DNA of 64,000 nucleotides. It comes from Paracoccus sp. MC1862. Lineage in GTDB: Bacteria; Pseudomonadota; Alphaproteobacteria; Rhodobacterales; Rhodobacteraceae. The stretch lies in the NCBI RefSeq assembly GCF_016617715.1, contig NZ_CP067225.1:1-64000 (forward strand), written 5' to 3'. Of the stretch, positions 26,661 to 34,548 are shown piece by piece (position 1 is the first letter of the stretch; each line of letters starts with the position of its first letter). The notes under the pieces were generated by a model that saw only the letters and a list, made by a program, of their open reading frames with translations, was not told the origin of the DNA and did no database searches. Made by a program: the position numbers and the translations under genes.

Positions 26661-27227
26661 CGTCAGGTTGAAGCCGCGTTCTGCAAGCCATTCCTGCAGC
26701 TCGTCAGCCGTCATGGCTTCTTCGAAGAAGCGCTCTGCGCCGCAGCGCAGCGTCAGCTTCTGAACCCGCTCCAGCAATCCGTGCCTTTCCAGTCGCGAAA
26801 GCAACGCCAGTTCCTCGCCCGGCAGGTCGAGGATCAGCGTGAAGGCTGCTGCGCCCAAGCGCCCGGCCATCGCGGTGACAGGCACCACGGGAATGCTGCG
26901 CCGGGCCGTTTCATGCAGCCCGGGAAAGATTTCGTGCAGCGTCTCTGCCGCCCGGTGCAGGCTGAAAAATCCGGGCAGCGAGTGGCGGATCAGTTCCGTC
27001 TCGCCTTCGGCATCTCCAATAGCCGCGGCAATCAGTTCGACCTCGGCTCCGAGCATCGTGGGCATGGTTCCGGCCAAGCCGGCTGCGTCGAATATCACCA
27101 GACGGCCCACAGGTACGGGAAGATGCGGTTCCAGCAGGGACGCAAGGCGCTGGGGACCGGCAGCGACCACGGCCACCGATACGGGTTGGACGGCTTTCGG
27201 AGCAGGGGTGATGGAATGGATGGTCAT
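26640..27227 (-). pseudogene. FkbM-like methyltransferase family gene truncated at its 3' end by IS21
   Basis: Native residues run from MTIHSITPAPKAVQ to about WLAERGFNLTL; the last few (LISTRN) are read from the insertion sequence end. The body (GDAEGETELIRHSLPGFFSL, LILDLPGEELALLSRLERHG, RVQKLTLRCGAERFFE) resembles FkbM-type proteins of surface-glycan loci, where the domain usually runs somewhat further. Loss may be only the last 10-40 residues, so partial function cannot be excluded. It is co-directional with the coiled-coil gene about 100 bp upstream. Confidence 0.6.
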
Positions 27228-27329
27228 GGATGCGATTTCATCGGTGTGCCGGGTTTGCAGGGCAGGGTCATCAGCCGAGGGATCGAGGCGACCTCTCCGG
27301 GCGTGGCAGGTCCCCGGGGATCAGCGGGA

Positions 27330-28796
27330 TCACCCGCGGCCCGGCACAAGCCGGGCAATGGCACGGACCGGCTTTGTCAGGCGCCAGGACCGCGACGCCA
27401 GCATTGCCTCGATGCGCCGCTGTGCATGGGTCCGCCGCAGTTCCAGCGCCGCCTTTTGGGCCGTCAGTTGCTCACGCTCGCGCCTGCCGCGCGCCTGTTC
27501 CGCCGCAAGGGCGGCCTCAAGCTCCGTCACGCGCTTTTCAAGCGTCGCGTTCCTGTCGGACAGGTCTTTCCGCAGGCTGCCTTGAAGGGCGAGGGTGTCG
27601 CTCTGAAGTTCGGATTTTTGCTGAAGACGCTCCAACCTGGCGGCTGTCTGGGCATTGGTCTGGTGCGCATCGGCAATCTGACGCTCCCTGTCGGCAAGCG
27701 CTTGGGCAAATTTCTGTTGGTCAGCCTTGTGCGTCTTGCCGAGGCTCTGGTTTGCCTTGACCTGTTCTTCAAGCCGGGCTGCCAGCAGCTCTGCCTGCTC
27801 TTGAAGCTTCTGCAACCTGCCGACTGTCTCGGTATTGGCTTGGTGCGCAGCAGCGATCTGATGATCCCTGTCGGCGAGCGCCTGGGCGAATTTCTGTTGG
27901 TCAGCCTTGTGCGCCTTGCCGAGGCTCTGGTTTGTCGTGACCTGTTCTTCAAGACGGGTTGCCAGCAGTTCTGCCCGCTCCTGAAGCTTCTGCAACTCGC
28001 CTTCGCCTCTCTCGATCTGCAGCCTGAGCTGGTCGCCCAGCAGGCCGGCCCGGGTGCGGGTGACGGTGGCGCGTTTCCAGGCGGCAAGGGCAAGTCCCTG
28101 CCGGTCGCATCCTTTGCCGATGCCAAGGGTCACCGCCCTCAGTTCTTCCGCAAGCTCAGCGACTGCGGGGTCGTCGAGCATCACGAGTGCGAGGGTGGTG
28201 GCTTCCGGGTCGATGGCGGTCGTGGCAGGCGTCCCGGCCTCGTCCGGTAGTCCGGTCCCGGAAGGGGGCACGAGGGCCGGTGCCGTCGGAAGCTTCAACA
28301 GCCGCGCGGTCAACAATTCCCGGGCCGGCGCCATGTCAGGGTCAAGGATGGCCGGATCGACAGGAATGATCCGCCGCCGGTCCCGGCGGTGCAGGCCCAG
28401 CAGCGCTTCTGCCGCTTCCTTCCATTCGGCAAGGGCGCGGTCCGGGGCCATGCCCTGCTGGATGCGCCAAGCAAGCGACCGGACCGGATCGGCGGTCAGG
28501 ACGACGACCGGCCCCGGTAACATCTGTGCCCAATCGGGACCGGAGCGGACGTTCAGCCGGGCGGCCGGCAGCGCCTGGGCGAGGAACGCGGCGAAATCTT
28601 GTGCGAAAACCGGGCCGTTTCCCGGCGGCAGAGCAAGCGTCAGGGCGATCCCGGCGGTGCTTGCGGGCGGCCTGTCGCCGGCGATAGGCGCAAGCGTCAC
28701 GTTCGGCGGCGCGGCGCGATGGGCCGGGTGCTCGACACCGTGGAGGGGGGAAGCAAAGCGCCCGCCGGTCTCCTGCTGCATGTTCGTCTCGGCCAT
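27330..28796 (-). CDS. Glycan-locus protein with long tandem-repeat coiled coil
   Basis: 488 residues, not assignable to a named family. Residues 45-170 form a globular part (PGPVVVLTADPVRSLAWRI, RDRRRIIPVDPAI) reminiscent of sulfotransferase- or glycosyltransferase-associated N-termini. Residues 250-455 are coiled coil containing two near-identical 60-residue repeats (LGKAHKADQQKFAQALADR) and a degenerate third. The C-terminus LASRSWRLTKPVRAIARL is a tail common next to glycosyltransferases and FkbM proteins. No signal peptide. It probably scaffolds or sizes a surface-glycan assembly; this is inference. It is divergent from the glycosyltransferase. Confidence 0.6.
   Translation of the reverse strand: MAETNMQQETGGRFASPLHGVEHPAHRAAPPNVTLAPIAGDRPPASTAGIALTLALPPGNGPVFAQDFAAFLAQALPAARLNVRSGPDWAQMLPGPVVVLTADPVRSLAWRIQQGMAPDRALAEWKEAAEALLGLHRRDRRRIIPVDPAILDPDMAPARELLTARLLKLPTAPALVPPSGTGLPDEAGTPATTAIDPEATTLALVMLDDPAVAELAEELRAVTLGIGKGCDRQGLALAAWKRATVTRTRAGLLGDQLRLQIERGEGELQKLQERAELLATRLEEQVTTNQSLGKAHKADQQKFAQALADRDHQIAAAHQANTETVGRLQKLQEQAELLAARLEEQVKANQSLGKTHKADQQKFAQALADRERQIADAHQTNAQTAARLERLQQKSELQSDTLALQGSLRKDLSDRNATLEKRVTELEAALAAEQARGRREREQLTAQKAALELRRTHAQRRIEAMLASRSWRLTKPVRAIARLVPGRG
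27636..27995 (-). repeat. Two 180-bp tandem repeats within the coiled-coil gene
   Basis: Residues 268-327 and 328-387 of the encoded protein align without gaps and differ at roughly 11 of 60 positions. Each starts LQKLQE-AELLA-RLEEQV. The 60-residue period is not a multiple of 7, so it is a gene-level tandem duplication rather than a simple heptad series. Such repeats can expand or contract by slippage. Confidence 0.85.
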
Positions 28797-28862
28797 GATG
28801 CGCGTGTCCTGAAACTGATCCCTCCGGTGCGCTCCTATGCCATTTTCCCTTGTGCTGCATCC

Positions 28863-28870
28863 TTTTTTTT
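28863..28870. other. T8 homopolymer in the divergent promoter region
   Basis: Eight consecutive thymines upstream of the glycosyltransferase and coiled-coil genes, unusual in this GC-rich DNA. It could act as an UP-like element or a slippage site that alters promoter spacing. Confidence 0.35.
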
Positions 28871-28965
28871 CAACCTTGCGCATATGCTGCGGTTTGGTCC
28901 GCGACATTGACATCCGCGATGCGGCAAGGGATACCCGTCCGGTTTCGATAGCGGAGCGGGATGCC

Positions 28966-31512
28966 ATGACCGCCGTAAGTCTCATCATCCCGGCATTCGA
29001 CGCGGCCGATTTCCTTGACGCGACTCTCCGATCGGTCAGCCAGCAGGATCTGGCGGATTTCGAGTGCCTCGTCGTTGACGATTTTTCCAGCGACGGCACG
29101 CTGTCCATCGCCAAGCGCTGGCGCGCCCGCGACCAGCGTATCCGCATCGTGACCCAGCGCGCCCGTTCGGGCGTGTCGGCGGCGCGTAACGCCGGGCTTC
29201 GGGCGGCGCGGGGGGCGCTTTGCGCCTTTCTGGATGCCGACGACCTGCTGATGCGCGACAGCCTGCGCCTGCGGCTGCTGGCCTGGCAGCGGGCGAGCCG
29301 CGCGGCAGGACCCCAGACCGCCGAGCGCATCGCCGGAAGCTACTGCGGCAGTGAGACGATTCCCGAAAGCCTGATGCAGCCGCCCCGGTCCCGCCCGATC
29401 GACCTCCTTCCGGTCGGATTCGCGACAACGGGCGGGCGCTGCCCCTTCAACGCCAACCAGCCGATGATCCGGCGCGACGTCCTGCTGGAAATGGGCGGCT
29501 TCAACGAGACCATGTCGCAGGCTGAGGATTACGACCTGTGGTCGCGCATCCTGCGCGCGGGCTACTGGTTCGCGCCCTCGCCGCAGGTCGCCGTGACCTA
29601 TCGCGCCCGCGCGGGCAGCGCCGTCCGCAAGGCCCCCTCGCGGCATCTGGAGGCCTCGCTTGCGCTGCATGATGGGGGTGAGCGGGCGCTGGGGCCGGGG
29701 GTCCTGTCGCGCTCGCCCGGCCGGCTGGTGCGGCCGCATGGCCATTATGTCCATCAGGCGACAAAGGCCGGGCGCATCCTGCAGTTCTGCGGGATGGAAC
29801 TGGGCTCGGACGATGCCCGCCCGCTTGACGACATCGCGACGGTGATCGTGCGGCACCTGCCGGACCTGCCGGACGTGCTGCCACCCACGACACCGGCCGC
29901 CAGGCTGCTGGGCGCCGGGATCACGCGGCAGACGACCCGACCTCTGTCCGGGGAGGACGAGAAGCGCGTCGCCGCGCTGCTGAAATCCGTGGCCGGGCGG
30001 CGTCATGACGCCAAGGCCCCGGCTGACGGCAACGGGCCGCCCCTTCTGTCCGGTCCCTTTGGCGATGCGGATCGCGACCGGCTGTGGCAGCCGGAGCGGC
30101 AGGCGGAAATCGACCTCCTGTTCCTGCCGCACAAGGATTACCACACCTGGACCATCGGCCTCGCCGCCCCGGCGCTGCGTGCGGCCGGAATGCGCTTTGC
30201 CATCATCGACATCTCGGCCCAGTGGCGCGAAGGCGGGGTCGCGGCCAAGGCCGCCGAGATGGCCCTGCCGCTGATCCGCTATGGCGAGCTGGCGCTGGGC
30301 GCCTTTGCGCCGCGGCTGGTGGTGGCCTTCAACGACTGGGATTTCGTGACCCGGCCGATCCTTGTCGCTGCCGAGCAGGCGGGCATCCCGACCGCCGCCA
30401 TCGTCGAGGGCATCCAGGACTACGGGGACGTTGACACCGGACGGACGCGCCACGCTTACCGGACCGCCCGGACGGTGCTGCTGCCGGGCGACTTCGACCG
30501 GCGCTACTTCCCGGCAGGGGGCGGGCAGTCGCTGGCCGTCGCCGGCATCCCGCGCATCCAGTTGCTGCGGGGGCAGGCCGCGGATCGCCCGCCTGCCGAA
30601 AGGGCGCGGCAGGCGGGGTCGCGCCGGGTGCTGATCAACTCGAACTTCTCGCACAATGTCCTGACCGAGCGGCGCGACGCATGGCTGACCCAGGCGGTCG
30701 CCGCCGTGCGCCACGCGGGACTCGAGCCGGTGATCAGCCGCCATCCCGAGGACAAGGGCACGCTGTTTCCCGAATTGGTCACGCAAGCCAGCTTCTACGA
30801 GACGCTCGAATCCTGCTGCGCCTCGATCCAGCGCTTTGCATCGGGCATTCTCGAGTCGCTGGCGGGCGGTGTGCCGGTGATCTACTTCAACCCCCACGGG
30901 GAACGGGTGGACAAGTTCTCCAGCGACCCGATGGGCGCCTATCCCGTCGCCGTGACCGGCGAGGCGCTCGCGGGCCACCTGACGACGCTTGGCGACTGGC
31001 GCGAAGCCGCGCTGGCGCGGGCGGATGCATTCCTTGACCATCATGCCGGCCACCGTGACATCGACAGCGGCGCGGCCATCGCCGAGGGGCTGTGCGCGGC
31101 CATGGGTCCGCCCCCTGACGCCGAAACGCTTGCCCGCTTTCGCCGCAACCTGCGGATCATCGACCAGCAGACCGAGGCGCTGACGCGACGCGAGATGATC
31201 TTCGACGATCCCGCAACCGCCGTGGCCCGCATGGCCGCGCTGGCTGAGGCCGACATGCCGCCTGAAAGGCTGGTCGCGGCACTGGCCGATGCAGATGTAC
31301 AGTCCGGGGCACAGGCCGCTGTGGGGGGCAAGGCGGAAGCCGGCATTGGTCGCAGGGGCCGCAGGTCGCGGGCCAGACTGGCCTGGCGGGGGCGGATGGC
31401 GCTGCACGAGCGGCTTGAACAGGCTTATCGCGCCTCGGCGCGCTGGCCGCGTCTGCACCGGCTGGCCCGGAGGGCGGGCGAATACTACCAGCGGAACTTC
31501 TCGCCCCTTTAG
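28966..31512 (+). CDS. Two-domain glycosyltransferase (GT2 fused to a GT-B-like domain)
   Basis: 848 residues, cytoplasmic. N-terminal GT2 domain (residues 1-280): VSLIIPAFDAADFLDATLRS, ECLVVDDFSSDGT, CAFLDADDLLM (DxD) and the acceptor region QAEDYDLWSRILRAGYWF. After a linker, residues about 380-720 form a second domain (LFLPHKDYHTWTIGLAAPAL, SNFSHNVLT, SGILESLAGGVPVIYFNPHG) like the UDP-sugar/CDP-glycerol GT-B transferases. The first half would add one sugar and the second another group. The ATG at 28966 has GGAG 9-12 nt upstream; earlier in-frame ATGs add no homology. Confidence 0.78.
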   Translation: MTAVSLIIPAFDAADFLDATLRSVSQQDLADFECLVVDDFSSDGTLSIAKRWRARDQRIRIVTQRARSGVSAARNAGLRAARGALCAFLDADDLLMRDSLRLRLLAWQRASRAAGPQTAERIAGSYCGSETIPESLMQPPRSRPIDLLPVGFATTGGRCPFNANQPMIRRDVLLEMGGFNETMSQAEDYDLWSRILRAGYWFAPSPQVAVTYRARAGSAVRKAPSRHLEASLALHDGGERALGPGVLSRSPGRLVRPHGHYVHQATKAGRILQFCGMELGSDDARPLDDIATVIVRHLPDLPDVLPPTTPAARLLGAGITRQTTRPLSGEDEKRVAALLKSVAGRRHDAKAPADGNGPPLLSGPFGDADRDRLWQPERQAEIDLLFLPHKDYHTWTIGLAAPALRAAGMRFAIIDISAQWREGGVAAKAAEMALPLIRYGELALGAFAPRLVVAFNDWDFVTRPILVAAEQAGIPTAAIVEGIQDYGDVDTGRTRHAYRTARTVLLPGDFDRRYFPAGGGQSLAVAGIPRIQLLRGQAADRPPAERARQAGSRRVLINSNFSHNVLTERRDAWLTQAVAAVRHAGLEPVISRHPEDKGTLFPELVTQASFYETLESCCASIQRFASGILESLAGGVPVIYFNPHGERVDKFSSDPMGAYPVAVTGEALAGHLTTLGDWREAALARADAFLDHHAGHRDIDSGAAIAEGLCAAMGPPPDAETLARFRRNLRIIDQQTEALTRREMIFDDPATAVARMAALAEADMPPERLVAALADADVQSGAQAAVGGKAEAGIGRRGRRSRARLAWRGRMALHERLEQAYRASARWPRLHRLARRAGEYYQRNFSPL

Positions 31513-31650
31513 GCGGGACAGACACTTTCGCGGGGGAAGGCAGCGGCGCAACAACCGTGCCGGGGCCGCTGGAAACTGCCTTGCCGCTGCCGTATGCAGG
31601 CGGCGCTTTGCAGCCATGACGCCGTTCGGGCGTCCAGGAGGTTCCGCCCG

Positions 31651-32421
31651 ATGCCCGACCACGCCATCCATCCTGACCTTGCGGACCGGGCGGTCTTCAT
31701 CACCGGCGGCGGCGCCGGGATCGGAGCCGCGCTGACCGAGGGCTTCCTGCGCCAGGGCAGCCGCGTGGCCTTTGTCCAGCGATCGGACGCCACCCCCTTC
31801 TGCGACGAGATGGAGCGGCTGACCGGCCGCCGTCCCCTGTTCATCCGCTGCGACATCACCGACACCGCCGCCCTGCGCGCCGCAGTGGCAGAAGCCGCCG
31901 CTGCCCATGGCCCGGCGGGCGTGCTGGTCAACAACGCCGCCAGTGACGCCCGCCATGACACGCTGGAGATCACGCCCGAGGCGTGGAGCCGGATCATGGC
32001 CGTGAACCTCGACGCCGTGTTCTTCGCCATGCAGGCGGTGATCGAGGGGATGCGGGAACTGGGCGGCGGGTCGGTCGTCAACTTCTCCTCCATCTCCTAC
32101 ATGATGGGGAACGCGGGCTATCCCGGCTATGCGGCGGCGAATGCGGGGATCACCGGACTGACCCGGGCGCTCGCGCGCGAGTTCGGCCCCGACCGCATCC
32201 GCTGCAACGCGCTGATGCCCGGCTGGGTCATGACCGAGCGCCAGCGCGAGCTGTGGGTCACGCCCGAGGCGCTGGAGGGGCATCTGGAACGGCAATGCCT
32301 CAAGACCCCGCTCGAACCCCAGGACATCGTCGGGGGGACGCTGTTTCTTGCATCGGAAGCAAGCCGGATGATGACCGGGCAGGCGCTGGTCATCGACGGC
32401 GGCGTGGTGACGACGGGGTAG
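31651..32421 (+). CDS. Short-chain dehydrogenase, probable sugar (aldose) 1-dehydrogenase
   Basis: 256-residue classical SDR: cofactor loop VFITGGGAGIGAALTEGF, NNAAS, catalytic Ser in NFSSISYMMG and the Tyr-x-x-x segment as GYPGYAAANAG. Here the usual Lys four residues after Tyr is an Asn (YAAAN). This substitution is seen in some sugar-dehydrogenase SDRs, or activity may be altered. GGAGG lies 9 nt before the ATG. A lactonase gene follows 8 bp downstream, which is the standard aldose-to-lactone-to-acid pairing. Confidence 0.8.
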   Translation: MPDHAIHPDLADRAVFITGGGAGIGAALTEGFLRQGSRVAFVQRSDATPFCDEMERLTGRRPLFIRCDITDTAALRAAVAEAAAAHGPAGVLVNNAASDARHDTLEITPEAWSRIMAVNLDAVFFAMQAVIEGMRELGGGSVVNFSSISYMMGNAGYPGYAAANAGITGLTRALAREFGPDRIRCNALMPGWVMTERQRELWVTPEALEGHLERQCLKTPLEPQDIVGGTLFLASEASRMMTGQALVIDGGVVTTG

Positions 32422-32429
32422 GGGCTGCC

Positions 32430-33299
32430 ATGACCGCACAAGCCAGCGTTCTGGACGACCGCCGCTGCGATCTGGGCGAGGGGCCGCTGTGGCACCCGGC
32501 CCGCGGGCAGCTATTCTGGTTCGACATCAACCGCGGCCAGCTTCTGTCGCGCAATGACGAGGGGCCGCTGTCCTGGGACTTCGGGGGTCCCGTCTCGGCC
32601 GCAGGCTGGCTGGACGAAGGGCATCTGCTGGTCGCCTCGGACAGGGCGCTGCTGCGTTTCTCGATCAAGGACGGCAGCACCGAGCCAGTCGTGGCGCTTG
32701 AGGCGGACGATCCGCGCACGCGTTCGAACGACGGGCGGGCGGACCCCTGGGGCGGGTTCTGGATCGGCACCATGGGCCGGCAGGCGGAACCGGGCCTTGG
32801 CGCGATCTGGCGCTATCACCGGGGCGAGCTGCGGCGGATGTTCAGCGGCATCACCATCAGCAACGCCATCAGCTTTGCCCCCGACGGCAGCCATGCCTGT
32901 TTCGCCGACACCCGCAGGCGGATGATCTGGCGCGTGGCGCTGACCGGGGCCGATGGCTGGCCCGCGGGCGACCCGCAGCCCTTCGTCGATCTCGGCCCCG
33001 CGGGACTTAACCCCGATGGCGCTGTCATGGATGCCGAGGGCACGCTGTGGGTGGCGCTGTGGGGCGACGGCTCGGTCACGGGCTTCTGCCCGGACGGCCA
33101 GCGGCGCGAGCGGCTGGCGCTGCCCTCGCCCCATGTCTCCTGCCCCGCCTTCGGCGGCGAGGGGTTCGGCACGCTTTACGCCACCACCGCCTGCGAAGGG
33201 CTGGGCGCCGCAGCGCTGGAGGCCCATCCGCAGGCCGGAATGACCTTCACCGTCGCCACCGGACTGCGCGGGCAGGCCGAGCATCGGGTTGTCCTGTGA
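32430..33299 (+). CDS. SMP-30/gluconolactonase family sugar lactonase
   Basis: 289-residue six-bladed beta-propeller: DLGEGPLWHPARGQLFWFDI at the N-terminus (metal-binding Glu), DGRADPWGGFWIGTMG, ISNAISFAPDGSHACFADT and GLNPDGAVMDAEGTLWVALW with the conserved Asn/Asp ligands. It opens sugar lactones made by the SDR just upstream. Together they suggest oxidative use of a pentose or hexose such as arabinose, galactose or xylose; the specific sugar is not deducible. No downstream dehydratase is present here. Confidence 0.9.
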   Translation: MTAQASVLDDRRCDLGEGPLWHPARGQLFWFDINRGQLLSRNDEGPLSWDFGGPVSAAGWLDEGHLLVASDRALLRFSIKDGSTEPVVALEADDPRTRSNDGRADPWGGFWIGTMGRQAEPGLGAIWRYHRGELRRMFSGITISNAISFAPDGSHACFADTRRRMIWRVALTGADGWPAGDPQPFVDLGPAGLNPDGAVMDAEGTLWVALWGDGSVTGFCPDGQRRERLALPSPHVSCPAFGGEGFGTLYATTACEGLGAAALEAHPQAGMTFTVATGLRGQAEHRVVL

Positions 33300-33321
33300 C
33301 CGGAACGAGGCCCGTCGCTTC

Positions 33322-34548
33322 ATGACGCAGTTCGGCAACGTCGGCCGCGTGTTGCGCCGCGAAGGGCTCCCCGGCCTTCTGACGCGCATCCGCCATCCCA
33401 AGCGCAGCGACAGCGCGACGCCGCGCGCCGTCCTGCCGCTGCGGCTGGGCAGCGACCTGCGACATCTGGAAGCCCCGCTGCGTGCCGCGATGACCCTGCT
33501 GGGGCGAAAGGATGAGGCAGGCATCGCCACCGATCCGCAAGGACCGGGCCTGCTGCTGCAAACGGAGGACGATGCCCCGCTGCCGGGGACCGGGCTGATC
33601 CTGCCCGATGCCGCTGCGGTTGCCCGGTTTCTGGAACGTCATGCGCCGGAGGGCAGCGCGGGGGCCGCCGTCCATCTGGTTCCTGACGGCGCGGGCGTGA
33701 CGGCGCTGACCGGCGCCGGGATTCCGCACGGCCGCGTCTTTGTCGCGCCCGACCTTTCGCGGCTGGCGGCCGGGATCGCAACCGGCGCGCCGCCCACCGG
33801 CGACATCGCGGCCGAGCTTGCGCGCTGGCTGATCGCCGCCGGGGCGCTGGAAGCGCGGCAGGTCGATCCGCGGATCTTTCCCGCCCTGCGCGGCTTGGCC
33901 GCAGACGACCGGCTCTGCCTCAGCCTGCCCGAGACGCCGCAGCGCCGCCAGCTTCTTGCAGCGCAGAAAATAAGAGGCCTGCGCGTCTTCGACGGCCTGC
34001 GCTTTCATCCCGCCTGGCGCGGTTGCGGCCTCAGCTATGTCGCCATTGCCCGCGCGGCGCTGGCGCAAAATGCCGCGCCCCTGCTGGTCTGCGAGGATGA
34101 CGCGATCTTCCCCGCGGATTTCGAGGCGCGGCTGAACGGCATCCGGCGATACCTGGAAGGCGTCGAATGGGACGTCTTTTCCGGCCTGCTCAGCGACCTG
34201 CCCGACGACTGCACGATCCGGCAGGTCGAACGGCGGGACGGCATGACCTTTGTGCATCTGGACCGGACGGTGGGGATGGTGCTGAACCTCTACAACCGCC
34301 GCGCGCTGGAGCGGATCACGCAATGGAACGACCGCGACGAGGACGTGCAGGACAACACGATCGACCGCTGGCTGGGCCGGATGGAGGGGCTGCGGGTCGT
34401 CACGACGCTGCCCTTCCTCGTCGGCCATGACGCCTCGGCGCAATCGACGCTTTTCGGCTTCTCGAACCGCCGCTACGAGGCCACCATCGGCGCAAGCGAA
34501 CGGCGGCTGCGCCGGATGGTCGCCCGGTTCGAGGCGCAGCGCCTTTAG
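33322..34548 (+). CDS. GT25-like glycosyltransferase with an unknown N-terminal half
   Basis: 408 residues. The C-terminal half has features of glycosyltransferase family 25 (LPS transferases): LRVFDGLRFHPAWRGCGLSY, LLVCEDDAIFPADFEARL (acidic metal motif EDD) and DNTIDRWLGRMEGLRVVTTL. The first ~210 residues are not recognised but are acidic and alpha/beta-like. ATG 33322 is chosen; a TTG 11 codons upstream would overlap the lactonase end. It closes the glycan-linked group and its end overlaps the convergent otsA stop by 4 nt. Confidence 0.65.
   Translation: MTQFGNVGRVLRREGLPGLLTRIRHPKRSDSATPRAVLPLRLGSDLRHLEAPLRAAMTLLGRKDEAGIATDPQGPGLLLQTEDDAPLPGTGLILPDAAAVARFLERHAPEGSAGAAVHLVPDGAGVTALTGAGIPHGRVFVAPDLSRLAAGIATGAPPTGDIAAELARWLIAAGALEARQVDPRIFPALRGLAADDRLCLSLPETPQRRQLLAAQKIRGLRVFDGLRFHPAWRGCGLSYVAIARAALAQNAAPLLVCEDDAIFPADFEARLNGIRRYLEGVEWDVFSGLLSDLPDDCTIRQVERRDGMTFVHLDRTVGMVLNLYNRRALERITQWNDRDEDVQDNTIDRWLGRMEGLRVVTTLPFLVGHDASAQSTLFGFSNRRYEATIGASERRLRRMVARFEAQRL

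Noticed and set aside
28870..32439. 1189-codon open frame on the minus strand opposite the glycosyltransferase and sugar genes
   Set aside because: It is a GC-driven antisense shadow: no ribosome site, no domain, Arg/Gly/Pro-rich composition, and the plus strand holds clear conserved genes.
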